Counted from the stretch's first letter, positions 8,890 through 17,613 are shown. The stretch: DNA of 64,000 bases from Rubripirellula reticaptiva (GCF_007860175.1 NZ_SJPX01000001.1:1-64000); one strand, 5' to 3'. Notes: generated by a model from the letters alone, not told the origin. Program-made: numbers and translations.

Positions 8890-10359
8890 ATGACAAACCT
8901 TCTCGTTATCGACGACGAACCGCTCATTTTAGAATCGATCGAAATGGCGTTTCCTGATCATGAAGTCACGAAATGTCTGACCGCTGAAAAGGGTATCGAC
9001 GCGTTTTTGCAATCCACGCCCGACGTGGTGCTGTGCGACATTCGGCTTCCCGACATGTCCGGCATGGAAACGTTTGAAAAACTGCACCGCATCGACCCCA
9101 AAGTTCCGATCATTTTGATGACCGGCCGCGGCACTGCCGGGACCGCGATCGAAGCGATGCAACGCGGAGCGTTCGAGTACCTCCTTAAACCGCTCGACCC
9201 AGAGACCCTGATCCCATTAATCGAGGACGCCGCCGAAACCAGTCGTATGACGCGAGTCCGCGCTGTCGTGCCTGATGCGAGTTTGGACGAGGTGCCTACC
9301 GATAGCGAGAACGATTTGCTAATCGGCAACTGCCCAGCGATGCAGGAAGTCTATCGCTCGATTGGCCGCGTCGCTCGGCAGAACGTCACTGCTTTGATCC
9401 TTGGCGAAAGCGGTACCGGCAAGGAAGTCATCGCCCGAGCGATCTATCAATACAGCGAGCGTTCGGCGGGACGGTTTCTCGCCATCAACTGCGCCGCAAT
9501 CCCTGAGAACCTGCTCGAAAGTGAATTGTTCGGTCACGAAAAAGGCTCGTTCACCGGAGCCGATCGCAAGAAGGTCGGAAAGTTCGAACTGTGCAATGAA
9601 GGCACGTTGTTCTTGGACGAAATCGGCGACATGACGCCGCTGATGCAGACGAAAATTCTTCGAGTCCTGCAAGATCAAACGTTCGAGCGGGTTGGCGGCA
9701 CCGAAACGATTCGCACCAATGCCCGGATCATCGCCGCGACGAACCGTAACTTAGAACAAGCGATCGAAGACAAAGAATTCCGCAGCGATCTGTTCTATCG
9801 GCTTAACGTCTACACGATCAATTTGCCACCGCTACGAGAACGAGGCGACGACATCGCACTACTGGCGAGCTATTTCCTCAAACGATTCGCGAAGGAAATA
9901 GACAAACAAATCGACGGCTTTGCCGCTGAAGCCGTCGACGTGATTAGCGGCTACTCATGGCCCGGGAACGTTCGTGAGCTTCAAAGTGCAATGAAGCACG
10001 CATTGCTTGAAGCGACAGGCCCAGTGATCGTGCCTGCTTACTTGCCGGATTCAGTACGAGAGTGCGGTAGCCGAACTCGCGAAAGCTTGGATTCGGGAGC
10101 GGACCAGAGTCTACCGAGTTCGGCTACGACCGGCTTAGATTTTGCCGCGCTCACCCGTAAACGACTTGCCTCAGGAAGCAACGACATCCACCGTGAACTC
10201 GTTAACATTGCCGAGAAGGAAATCTTCGCCGAAGTGTTAAAGTATACCGATGGCAATCTCACTCAAGCCGCCAAACGACTGGGCATCACAAGAACAACGT
10301 TGCGATCCAGGCTTGAATCCCTTGGCATGTCACTGGACAAATCTGCATCTTACTCGTAG
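8890..10359 (+). CDS. Sigma-54-dependent response regulator, NtrC family
   Basis: 489 residues with the full NtrC layout. The receiver domain (1-115) carries phospho-Asp50 in CDIRLPDMSG. The AAA+ domain (about 145-375) has Walker A GESGTGKE at 172-179, the sigma-54 contact loop as GSFTGA (a common GAFTGA variant) and the Walker B region LFLDEIGDM. A Fis-type helix-turn-helix closes the protein (GNLTQAAKRLGITRTTLR, about 452-470). Phosphorylation should trigger AAA+ assembly and open-complex formation at sigma-54 promoters. The hybrid kinase just upstream is the probable partner. I looked for TGGCAC-N5-TTGC sites beside nearby genes and found none convincing, so the regulon is unknown. Confidence 0.93.
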   Translation: MTNLLVIDDEPLILESIEMAFPDHEVTKCLTAEKGIDAFLQSTPDVVLCDIRLPDMSGMETFEKLHRIDPKVPIILMTGRGTAGTAIEAMQRGAFEYLLKPLDPETLIPLIEDAAETSRMTRVRAVVPDASLDEVPTDSENDLLIGNCPAMQEVYRSIGRVARQNVTALILGESGTGKEVIARAIYQYSERSAGRFLAINCAAIPENLLESELFGHEKGSFTGADRKKVGKFELCNEGTLFLDEIGDMTPLMQTKILRVLQDQTFERVGGTETIRTNARIIAATNRNLEQAIEDKEFRSDLFYRLNVYTINLPPLRERGDDIALLASYFLKRFAKEIDKQIDGFAAEAVDVISGYSWPGNVRELQSAMKHALLEATGPVIVPAYLPDSVRECGSRTRESLDSGADQSLPSSATTGLDFAALTRKRLASGSNDIHRELVNIAEKEIFAEVLKYTDGNLTQAAKRLGITRTTLRSRLESLGMSLDKSASYS

Positions 10360-10404
10360 CTAGCGAACCACCGGTAACCGAACTCGCCAGAGCTTTGATC
10401 ACCC

Positions 10405-10945
10405 ATGCCGAAATCCATCATGTGATTATTGGTTCTCATCATCGCCTTGCTTTCCAGCCAACTTGCTGTGACCGGCGGCGAACCGATGACCATCGGCGAA
10501 CATTAACCTGTGAACGCATTGAATCAGCGCTCAAACAACTCGACGTCACTCATCACTGGCTTGCTGGCAAGCACGTCGACTGGCTCACGGGCGATCCAAA
10601 TGGCAAACCCGTCGGAAACCTCGGTTACCATACGCACTACAGTTCCTTCGTCGCCGCCGTGTCGCACCACCTTGGCGTGCTAATCCTGGAACCGCCCCAG
10701 CATCCGCAAATTTGCTCGCCGATGCGCAGTACGATTGGCTTGTATCAAATGCAGGTCTCAGCATCGGCTTGGAAACCATTAGCGATCCAGTCCTCGAAAA
10801 CAAGTTTGCCGCGCAAGGTAAACTTGTCATCGCCGCTAACCACTCGCCCGACGAAACGAAGCCCGGACACATTGCCGTCGTCATTTACAGCAATCGCACC
10901 GAAGCACGAATCAAAGAAGACGGACCCGACATCAACGGCACTTAA
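10405..10945 (+). pseudogene. Secreted NlpC/P60- or CHAP-like amidase remnant
   Basis: Starting at ATG 10405, MPKSIM is cut by TGA (10423-10425). The same frame then reads a clear signal-peptide core (LLVLIIALLSSQLAV) to another stop. The sequence continues in a second frame (ESALKQLDVTHHWLAGKHVDWL to LEPPQHPQ) and, after a further shift near 10710, in a third (LLADAQYDWLVSNAG to GPDINGT). The pieces form one protein of about 180 residues. HTHYSSFVAAV and GHIAVVIYSN resemble the catalytic cysteine and histidine regions of papain-like amidases, with Tyr where Cys would be expected. The family is inferred from these motifs only. One nonsense change and two frameshifts make it a clear pseudogene. 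Confidence 0.6.
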
Positions 10946-10975
10946 TCCGCGAAAGTACTACGCCACACCTGATTT

Positions 10976-11617
10976 GTAGTCGCGTCTTGGCTTCTTCGAT
11001 GATTTGGTCGACTTGCCGGAACAAGCTTACCTCATGAGCGAGTCTGCCCTTGTACCGCCCCATCGCCATCTCCGGGACAAGGCCGGTCGACAACGCAAAG
11101 AGCACAATGACGCGTAAGATTGGGACCCCACACGCTGGTGCTTGGCTGGTCAGTTGCGGGTACTCAGCTTGTTTTTTTGGGGGAGTGTCAGCCATCGTCA
11201 CCGTTGCCTCATCGGCGGTGATGGCCCGGTGCCCCTGCCACAGATCGGGGCTCGTCGCTTCAATCGCTTGGCCACCGCAGGTGACCAGGCGATGCATCAA
11301 AGATGCAACGAGCAAATCCGAGCGACAAAATCCGCACCGGTCTTCGCCGAGCAGGCCCGCTGAAAATTGGCGACTCGATAAGAGATAGGTTTGGCAATTG
11401 CGCATCCGCAGTCGTGGTGAATGCTCATGACCTGCGACACAAACACCCACAAGGTGACGAGGGTGTCGTAGATTCGGGCCGCACCAAAAATAGAGGTTGC
11501 TACGCCGAAGCCTGACTCGATCGTCTCTTTCGAGATCAGTGAGGCAGAGTAGAGGTCGCCGCATTACCATGCGTGGTCGACTCGGGCGCAAAACGAATCA
11601 AACGTTTGATCGTACAC
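10976..11617 (-). pseudogene. Degenerate IS4-type transposase
   Basis: On the minus strand a GTG at 11617 begins YDQTFDSFCARVDHAW, then a stop. The same frame goes on through LYSASLISKETIESGFG and IYDTLVTLWVFVSQVMS, typical of the N-terminal domain of IS4-group transposases. After a frameshift near 11290 the protein resumes with AITADEATVTMADTPP and CGVPILRVIVLFALSTGL, the region of the first catalytic Asp and the conserved hydrophobic strand. Homology stops around 10980, before the later DDE residues, so the C-terminal half is missing. I could not identify terminal inverted repeats. This dead element fits the cluster of broken genes around it. Confidence 0.65.
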
Positions 11618-12232
11618 GGGGGGCTTCCTTGCATGGTGTGTTTGGGAGGTTGGATCCCAAAACTCATCGCAAGTGAAGCCCATTGCTGTCAATCGACGCT
11701 AACCCACGAACTGAAAACGGGTTGCTGTGGATTGATTGCCATTTGGGTCAATCGCCCAAACGGGTGCGACCGTGCTGTCGCGGACTTTGCTGCTGGTCTG
11801 CCGTATCAAAGCGCCAAAACACGACAATTGTTGAGCAGTCAACAATGCGGTGAATGTGATGCCCATCACAATAGCTAAGACCTGGCCCAGCTACCGGGAA
11901 ACATTTTGATGGTGATGGTTCTAATGAAGAGATTCTTAGGTTTTCGACCGTGGCTGGCCAGCATTTGATCGGACCGCTCAAATTCTATCCAGCTGGTGTA
12001 GCGGTTGGACGCCAACGAGCTCACCCGAGACCGGAAAATTCGCTCGGCGTCAGCATTTTCTAGCCAGGAAAGCAGTATCGCCAAGAATTTGTTCGTGCCG
12101 ACAATCCGATTGGTCCAAGGTATGCGACTCCTATATCGAACGCCTGACTAGCTTCTGCCAAGCTTCTGCCAAGCTTCGCTAGGATCGGCCGTTTTCGTGT
12201 TTCGGAACCCCATTTCAACCTAGAGATAAAAA
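11618..12232. other. Intergenic stretch, no gene supported
   Basis: Several short frames exist but all have chance-like composition. A minus-strand stretch near 11700-11880 (VMGITFTALLTAQQLSCFGAL) looks membrane-like or relic-like but has no start or family. A direct repeat of AGCTTCTGCCA (two copies, about 12150-12171) precedes the small secreted-protein ORF. Confidence 0.35.
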
Positions 12233-12433
12233 ATGAAACGTTCACTTGCTTTGTCGCTGTTAGCCGCACTTTCAGGCAGCACTTTCGCCGAACCGACATC
12301 GGCCGCAACCAGTCACTCCAACAGAACCTCCGCGGCACAAACTCAGACCGCTGAAAACTCGGACCTGAGCGAAAAGCAGCGGATCATGGTCGAACTCCGT
12401 CGCCAAGTTGGAAGTGAACTTAGCGAGAGATGA
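12233..12433 (+). CDS. Small secreted protein, 66 residues
   Basis: The ATG at 12233 starts a textbook signal peptide: basic MKR, hydrophobic core LALSLLAALSG, then a small-residue cleavage region ending TFAEP. The mature part is about 45 residues, low in complexity and rich in Ser, Thr, Ala and Gln (TSAATSHSNRTSAAQTQTAEN), ending in a charged helix (SDLSEKQRIMVELRRQVGSEL). A RBS-like AGAG lies about 10 bases upstream. I recognise no family. The stop TGA overlaps the ATG of the next small frame. It could be a real short exported protein or a fragment of a longer decayed gene. Confidence 0.5.
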   Translation: MKRSLALSLLAALSGSTFAEPTSAATSHSNRTSAAQTQTAENSDLSEKQRIMVELRRQVGSELSER

Positions 12434-12549
12434 ACACTAACCAACAAATTACCGTTTCGGTTCAGCAATTTGTCGATCACACGGTCGCCGATATTCTTTC
12501 CACGCAGTCTAGAAACGACACGACTCGAAATGTGCTGAGAGAGTGCTGA
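12430..12549 (+). CDS. Microprotein, 39 residues, overlapping the small secreted protein
   Basis: ATG 12430-12432 overlaps the upstream stop as ATGA, the arrangement used for translational coupling. The product begins MNTNQQITVSVQQFVDHTV and ends NVLREC. It has no signal peptide or membrane segment and I recognise no family. An alternative reading is that both frames are pieces of one ancestral gene joined across a frameshift, since the surrounding 4 kb is full of broken genes. Confidence 0.35.
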   Translation: MNTNQQITVSVQQFVDHTVADILSTQSRNDTTRNVLREC

Positions 12550-12710
12550 CTGTGAAAAATGTTTTAAGCAACAAACCACAGTATCGCAAAAACGGGAGAC
12601 CGCGTGACCTGCGGTTCAGACGAAAAAGTACGCCTCAAGTTCGATGGAAAAATGCCGAAGAATCTAGCCCCGTTTCAATCTCATGACTTTGAGTTTTGAG
12701 AAAACCTCCG

Positions 12711-13064
12711 TTATCCGCGACGAATTCTCTGAGCAAAGCTCAATTCGTTTCCTTCGGGATCGCGGAGATGAAAATAGCGTTCTCCCCACTCGGCATCCTT
12801 TGGCTCAAATTCAGGTTTCAGGCCTTTGTCGACTAGCGATTGGTACAGCACATCAACATCGTCAACCGCGAAGATAATCAGCGATGCGACAGGCGTCGGC
12901 GCATCAGGGTTAATGAGGCGAAGATTGACGTGTTGCTCACTAACCTGAAAAGTCGTGAACGAAGCCTGTTCGCCGCCGCGATGCAGAGCAAAACCTAAAT
13001 GCGTGTAAAAGCGTACTGCTGCAGCCATGCACGATGTTGGGAGAGTTACGGCCGAAAGTTTCAT
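12711..13064 (-). CDS. VOC-superfamily (glyoxalase/bleomycin-resistance-like) protein
   Basis: 117 residues from ATG 13064; the frame extends upstream but the family N-terminus (MKLSAVTLPTSCMAAAVRFY) starts here. The fold signature is clear: an AVRFYTHLGF opening helix, a VNLRLIN strand, then VDDVDVLYQSLVDKGLKP, and the closing HLRDPEGNELSFAQ motif with the Glu used as a metal ligand in many members. This length is one VOC module, so it should dimerise. Substrates in the family range from methylglyoxal adducts to antibiotics and cannot be told from sequence. It is the only clearly intact gene between 10.4 and 15 kb. Confidence 0.85.
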   Translation of the reverse strand: MKLSAVTLPTSCMAAAVRFYTHLGFALHRGGEQASFTTFQVSEQHVNLRLINPDAPTPVASLIIFAVDDVDVLYQSLVDKGLKPEFEPKDAEWGERYFHLRDPEGNELSFAQRIRRG

Positions 13065-13116
13065 CTCTTGTGATCCCAAGTTTGAAAGAAGTCGCCAGAC
13101 TTCAAATCTTTCATCT

Positions 13117-13135
13117 AACCCGATGTGTGAGCGAG
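13117..13135 (+). repeat. REP-like repeat copy
   Basis: AACCCGATGTGTGAGCGAG, an imperfect match to the CCCGACGCGTTAGCGAGG core seen at 843, 5535 and 6223. It lies just upstream of the VOC gene, in the gap before the hydrolase remnant. Confidence 0.4.
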
Positions 13136-13296
13136 CACCAATACACAATACCTCGTTTGCGCTTTTAACCAGGACAGCTCGCCCCTCTTATTCGTTCGCA
13201 ACACTCGAGGATCGCAACTCGCCGTCGCCAACACGTGATTCCTCGCCTCTCAGGCTAGGCACTGTCTCGCAACCCAGATTTGATCAATCTTCGTAA

Positions 13297-13947
13297 GGCG
13301 GCAAGGATTACGAAGGCGACGAAGCCGGCCACCTGGAGTCTCCGTATCGGTACCAGCTCAGAAAGGTCAGCAACAAACCTGATGGGACGAAATTGCCGGC
13401 GGTGATCTTTTGCCATGGTTCTGGCGGAGGCGTCAAAGAATTCCCGCCTGCGGAGAAAGAGATTGAATGGCAACAGGCACTTTCTCAGAATGGAGATTCG
13501 TACTATTTCTTTACACCAAAAAGCGGCAAAAAAGTGGCAGTCTCTCCGCAGAAGACCTCCAGAAGTTTATGAGCAACGTCGTGGCGAATTACGACTTCGA
13601 TCCCAAACAAATCACAATCATTGGGTACAGCGCTGGCAGCGGGTCTGTTACAGCACCGCCGTGGACAAAGGTGACTTGATCAAATCAGCGATTGTGATCG
13701 AAGGTGGCTTCCGAGGGACTGTTCCGGACGACCATACGCTGAAAGGTCTACTGATCATGGTTTTCACAACAAGGACGATCAACGGGTTGCGTTAGAACGT
13801 GGTGAAAGCTTCGTTAGGATGGCACGTGAGGCTGGAGCGGATGTCAGTTTCACCATCAATCCCGATGGCGAACACAAGATTCAGGTCAAAAGGAACTTAA
13901 CGCCAGAAGTTATAAAATGGATTTTGGGAAAACCGAGAGAGAAGTAG
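13297..13947 (+). pseudogene. Alpha/beta hydrolase (carboxylesterase/PHB-depolymerase-like) remnant
   Basis: Pieces in three frames form one hydrolase. First comes DYEGDEAGHLESPYRYQL through PAVIFCHGSGGG (oxyanion-hole HG motif) to FFTPKSGKKVAVSPQ. Then SAEDLQKFMSNVVANYDFDP leads into TIIGYSAGSGSV, the nucleophile elbow GxSxG. The last piece is DKGDLIKSAIVIEGGFRG followed, after another shift, by HNKDDQRVALERGESFVRMA, where the catalytic Asp region lies, and GEHKIQ with the expected His. It ends at TAG 13945-13947. At least three frameshifts and no intact start (TAA lies directly upstream) make it a pseudogene. The ancestral protein would have been about 215 residues or longer. Confidence 0.7.
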
Positions 13948-13996
13948 TCAATCACGCTGTTTCACAGCTCAACCACTTCGGAATTCAATCCAGACC

Positions 13997-14260
13997 ATGA
14001 AGACAATACTCTCCGTTGCTTTTTGTCACCTCTTCTGTTGCGGCTGGAGAATTGGTCGACGACTTTACGGACGCACAGCTTGATCGGCGACTTGCAGAAC
14101 GCGGCGAGTGGCAGTTTCAAAATGGATTCGCCAGTTGGGTCGCCGACCCAGATCTTTATAAAAATTTAAGAATCACGGCACCATCCTCAAATGGCCGCGT
14201 GAGTTCCCTCTTTACAATCGTGGTCACAGTCGACAAATAAAGAATGTCATGACGGCTGAG
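13997..14260 (+). pseudogene. Secreted DUF1080-like (concanavalin-type) protein fragment
   Basis: ATG 13997 starts MKTILSV. A frameshift within the signal peptide leads to LFVTSSVAAGELVDDFTDAQ in the frame from 14016. The sequence GEWQFQNGFASWVADPDLYK is followed in yet another frame by KNHGTILKWPREFP, the order expected for the start of planctomycete DUF1080-like proteins. The rest of the protein (usually 200 residues or more) is absent. Family assignment rests on these motifs and is moderate. Confidence 0.5.
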
Positions 14261-14676
14261 ACGGAACTTACAAGAGTGACAATCTACGATTACCAATACA
14301 CGACCCGGCAGCGGCAGCAGCCCTACACGAACGGCTATCCCCTCGTCGCAATGGAATCGACTTCGTTGCAATTTTCCAGCGTCTCTTTATCGCCCGAGGG
14401 CTCTGTCGATAGGATTGGTTCGAAGTTCGGCTTCCAATACATCGACTTCGACGAGCGCCCTACTTTCTCGTAAATGTTTGTGCTGAAGTCGAGCGACGAA
14501 GAGGCAATACGAGGTGCTTTTTTTCGCCGATGCTCGACCTGTTTTCCAAACAGCCCGCGGTGTCAGTCGATGCAAGCGGCGACTTGTTCACCGACATGGA
14601 GGTGAGCCATAGAGAGCCTGAAGAAATCCGCGATTTCATGGCCGAAGCCTACGAGTTCTTCACCGCTTTTCAGTAG
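14249..14676 (+). pseudogene. Conserved-hypothetical protein remnant with one stop and one frameshift
   Basis: TRVTIYDYQYTT to DRIGSKFGFQYIDFDERPTFS is followed directly by TAA (14471-14473) and continues in the same frame with MFVLKSSDEEAIRGAFF. A one-base shift near 14530 leads to MLDLFSKQPAVSVDASGDL and EPEEIRDFMAEAYEFFTAF before the final TAG. The reading is continuous in sense, so this was one protein of about 140 residues or more, now broken twice. I recall similar planctomycete hypothetical proteins but know no function. Confidence 0.55.
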
Positions 14677-14963
14677 CAATTCGATGAAACCAGCGTTCGG
14701 TGAATGAACCAGTCCAGCGCGTTCGGCCCGACTTTTCCGAGCAATTCGAATTGCTGCACGTTTTGGTTGCGATAGCCCCAGCCACGCATAGTGATCACAA
14801 ACAGGACATCGTCCCCAACATCCAATCCGACAATCTGCGCAACGGCCAGTTGCTGATGAAGGAATGAGTCTTGGCGAAACCTCAAGGGTTTGCTCTTAGG
14901 CTTTAACTGGCTGGAAGCTTTCCGTGCATAAATCGATTTGCAGAATGACGAGCCACCATTCAT
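14670..14963 (-). CDS. Hypothetical frame, doubtful
   Basis: 97 residues from ATG 14963. The middle (LAVAQIVGLDVGDDVLFVITM) is protein-like, but there is no recognisable family, no signal peptide and no clear ribosome site. It lies between the decay corridor and the serine hydrolase gene and overlaps the end of the preceding remnant by a few bases. It may be a relic or chance. Confidence 0.25.
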   Translation of the reverse strand: MNGGSSFCKSIYARKASSQLKPKSKPLRFRQDSFLHQQLAVAQIVGLDVGDDVLFVITMRGWGYRNQNVQQFELLGKVGPNALDWFIHRTLVSSNCY

Positions 14964-15005
14964 CTACACGACTCCCGTAAGTCTGTCCGAGCCGTGTTGG
15001 TGACA

Positions 15006-16409
15006 TTATGGACCAACACTCTGTCGATCGAGAAGCAACTGCAGTTCTGATGCATCGAGTGCGCCGTCGCGATTCTCATCGAGGAAATTGAACGAGCTCT
15101 TCAGTCGTGGCCCGGCTTCGTCTTGTGCAATCTTGCCATCACTGTTTCGGTCGAATCTTTGGAGGAATATTTGCACAGCTTGGCGCTTGTTACCCGGGAC
15201 GCCGAAATCTCGCACGGATGCCTCAGCAGCTTGACCCGCGAGCAGCAGACTGAGGAAGGTGTTGTCTTCGAACCGATCCCGATCGCTGTCTCCTTGCCGA
15301 AGTGCAACCAGCTTCAGCGAGGGGATGACATACATACGGCACTTCCCCGCGCCAAGCGCGGCAAACAGGTCAGGGCAGCCGTCCCAGTAAATCCAACCGG
15401 CCTTGTCTCTTGGCTCCGTCCTCTGCGCGGCAACCCCCACCGAACCTTGCCCGCCCGGCTGGTTCAACCACAAAGCCAATCCATGTCCGGGGTTCGCATC
15501 GCTTGGCTTCATGAGTTCGTGCAGCAAATCCTTCCTGACGATCTGTTTCCCATTCCATTCACCGTCTTGAAGCAACCACTGGCCGTACTTTATCCACTCA
15601 AGCGCGGTCAGGTGTGCGCCGTTAGGGATGTGTGGATTGCCCGACACGTCGTGTACCCAGTCGCCGACCTCCACACCGATCGGATCGAGGATCCGCTGCT
15701 TCAAGTAGTCCAGCGGCGTCTGCTTTCGCGTCGCCAACTTTCGTTTCATGATCTCGCCCAACACGTAGTAGCAACTGGGACCATATTGGAATACCTCGCC
15801 AGGCTCGCGCAACACCGGCACTCCGATCGCGTGCCGATAGAGATCCCGGGCGAGGGTCGGCCGGTCGTGGCCCTGCAAGTTCGTAACATCCTGCACGAGC
15901 CCGGCACTGAGGGTGAGCAGGTGGCGGAGCGTGATCCGACTCTTTCGCGGATGACCATTCCATTCGGTTAGAGTCTTTGCGGCAAGTTCGTCAAAGGATT
16001 CGACCATCCCGTCTTCGATCATCGCTGCAATCACCGGTCCCCAAAATGCCTTGGTGGCACTGTGCAAGTGGGTGGCAGTTTCAGGTCCAAATCCGTTGGC
16101 GTATTTCTCAAAGACGGTCTTGCCGTCAACCAACACCAGCACTGCGCGACCGCCGTTCCTGGCCGAGTACTCGGAGGCTCGCTTGAAATTTCCGGCGGTC
16201 GGCACTACTCCACCATCGTTCGTGTCGATCAAACCTGCCGTTTCGCTGGCATCAGTCTTCGTTGCCGTGCTCTCTCCCTGGGCGAAAGGTTTGGCGTCGG
16301 CGGAGATCGGTGGTTCGGTGCCCCACGTTTTCGGCGCAACAACGAAAAGATAAACGCTAAGCAAAGCGAATGCGAGAAAACTCACAAGTCCAATTCGAAA
16401 ATACTGCAT
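15006..16409 (-). CDS. Serine hydrolase (class C beta-lactamase family) with C-terminal EF-hands
   Basis: 467 residues from ATG 16409; the frame extends 32 residues further but the membrane or signal segment (IGLVSFLAFALLSVYLFVVA) starts here. The beta-lactamase/PBP-like domain spans about 75-400. The nucleophile motif SATK is at 117-120, and YGPSCYYVLG supplies the Tyr-x-Ser region. The C-terminus carries two EF-hand-like calcium loops (DRNSDGKIAQDE and DENRDGALDASE). Such proteins act outside the cytoplasm as esterases or D-peptidases; the substrate is unknown. It is the most distal gene of the leftward arm, 130 bases after the EF-hand esterase, which shares the calcium-loop idea. Confidence 0.85.
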   Translation of the reverse strand: MQYFRIGLVSFLAFALLSVYLFVVAPKTWGTEPPISADAKPFAQGESTATKTDASETAGLIDTNDGGVVPTAGNFKRASEYSARNGGRAVLVLVDGKTVFEKYANGFGPETATHLHSATKAFWGPVIAAMIEDGMVESFDELAAKTLTEWNGHPRKSRITLRHLLTLSAGLVQDVTNLQGHDRPTLARDLYRHAIGVPVLREPGEVFQYGPSCYYVLGEIMKRKLATRKQTPLDYLKQRILDPIGVEVGDWVHDVSGNPHIPNGAHLTALEWIKYGQWLLQDGEWNGKQIVRKDLLHELMKPSDANPGHGLALWLNQPGGQGSVGVAAQRTEPRDKAGWIYWDGCPDLFAALGAGKCRMYVIPSLKLVALRQGDSDRDRFEDNTFLSLLLAGQAAEASVRDFGVPGNKRQAVQIFLQRFDRNSDGKIAQDEAGPRLKSSFNFLDENRDGALDASELQLLLDRQSVGP

Positions 16410-16539
16410 TGCTTGAAGCCTATCGTTATTGAAGATGCGAGTCGCTCGCATCGCTATTTTATCTCTTGGTCGGTGGCAACGATAGCGAGAGTGTTTGCGA
16501 AGCAAGTTCCAGTCTGGGTAGCGTGTCGGTTATGGCGAA

Positions 16540-17613
16540 CTACTTCGCTTCGATCAGTTGCCGAATCAAGAACCGTTCTACCGAACCATCGGGATCATTT
16601 TCAACGTTGATCCCCGGTGCTCGGACGATGCACTGGAGTCCGAGTGCTTGCATAGCTTCCTGTAACTTCAAACCAAGACGCACGTGGTGAACCCAGTCGC
16701 CCTGGGGCGTATCCCTGGTGACTTCCGTATTCCCGTGACCGTACACCATGTAAACCCTGGCCCGATCGTCTCGCGACAGGTGCGTGATCGGCGAAGCGTC
16801 TTTCATCCGCTGCCTCACTACCTTGTCGAAGAGTTCGATTTCACCATCAATCCCAAGGAACGCAGGCAACGCATCGTGGAACGGTAGGTCGGGAACACCA
16901 AACCACTCGCGATAGGTGTGCATGTCATACGTCGATTGGCCATTGAGTGTCGCGGCGGCGAGAATCCGAGTCGACTGACGAGCCACGGGATCGTCGCTGT
17001 TGGGTTGGGCCAGATCGTCATGAAAAGCAAGCCACAAACTGATCCCGGCTCCGGCTGATCCGCCGAAACAGGCAACTCGATTCGAATCGATGTTCCATTC
17101 CTTCGCTCGGTGCCGAATCGTCTGCAGCCCGCGAGCGGCATCGTGCATCATGTTCGGGTAAGGACCGACATCGGAAAGTCGATAGTTCATCGAAGCAAAT
17201 GCAACGCCCGCTTCCTGAAACAGCCTGACCTGTTTCTCGCTCACAGCCGATTTATCGCCGCCGCGAAAGCCACCGCCATGAATGAAGATAACCAGGGGTG
17301 TTGGTTCTTTGGCGTCAGGAACAGGCCACAGATCGAAACGTTGCCGCTCATGCTCGCCGTAGGCAATATCGGCGTGCGGCGACACGGGCCGACGAGCTTC
17401 GGTTCGACTGCGGCGATCTTGCTGAAAATTACGATACTTATCCATCGTCAGACGCCCGTCGTGATCGGCATCACTTTCGGGGAAGCGTTTCAAAAACGCC
17501 GCCAACTTCTCTACCGTCGACAAAGTAGATCGGGTTGGCTCCTGAGCCAGCAGGAATGAACTGAAAGGCAAGCTGATCAGTACGAACAGGCAGCAGGTCA
17601 ATCGACATTGCAT
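16540..17613 (-). CDS. Secreted alpha/beta-hydrolase esterase with N-terminal EF-hand-like loop
   Basis: 357 residues from ATG 17613. A signal peptide (MQCRLTCCLFVLISLPFSSF) is followed by one EF-hand or dockerin-like loop (DADHDGRLTMDK, about 48-59; position 12 is Lys, so calcium binding may be weak). The catalytic domain has the oxyanion motif HGGGFRGG, MNYRLSD, the nucleophile in GGSAGAG and a late acid/His region, as in hormone-sensitive-lipase and BD-FAE type esterases. Such enzymes often remove acetyl or feruloyl groups from polysaccharides, which would suit the glycan theme of the cluster (inference). It follows the ThuA gene on the same strand after 86 bases. Confidence 0.85.
   Translation of the reverse strand: MQCRLTCCLFVLISLPFSSFLLAQEPTRSTLSTVEKLAAFLKRFPESDADHDGRLTMDKYRNFQQDRRSRTEARRPVSPHADIAYGEHERQRFDLWPVPDAKEPTPLVIFIHGGGFRGGDKSAVSEKQVRLFQEAGVAFASMNYRLSDVGPYPNMMHDAARGLQTIRHRAKEWNIDSNRVACFGGSAGAGISLWLAFHDDLAQPNSDDPVARQSTRILAAATLNGQSTYDMHTYREWFGVPDLPFHDALPAFLGIDGEIELFDKVVRQRMKDASPITHLSRDDRARVYMVYGHGNTEVTRDTPQGDWVHHVRLGLKLQEAMQALGLQCIVRAPGINVENDPDGSVERFLIRQLIEAK

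Noticed and set aside
15123-15971. 282-residue plus-strand frame
   Set aside because: It overlaps the serine hydrolase with EF-hands on the minus strand, which has catalytic motifs; the plus-strand product has chance-like composition.
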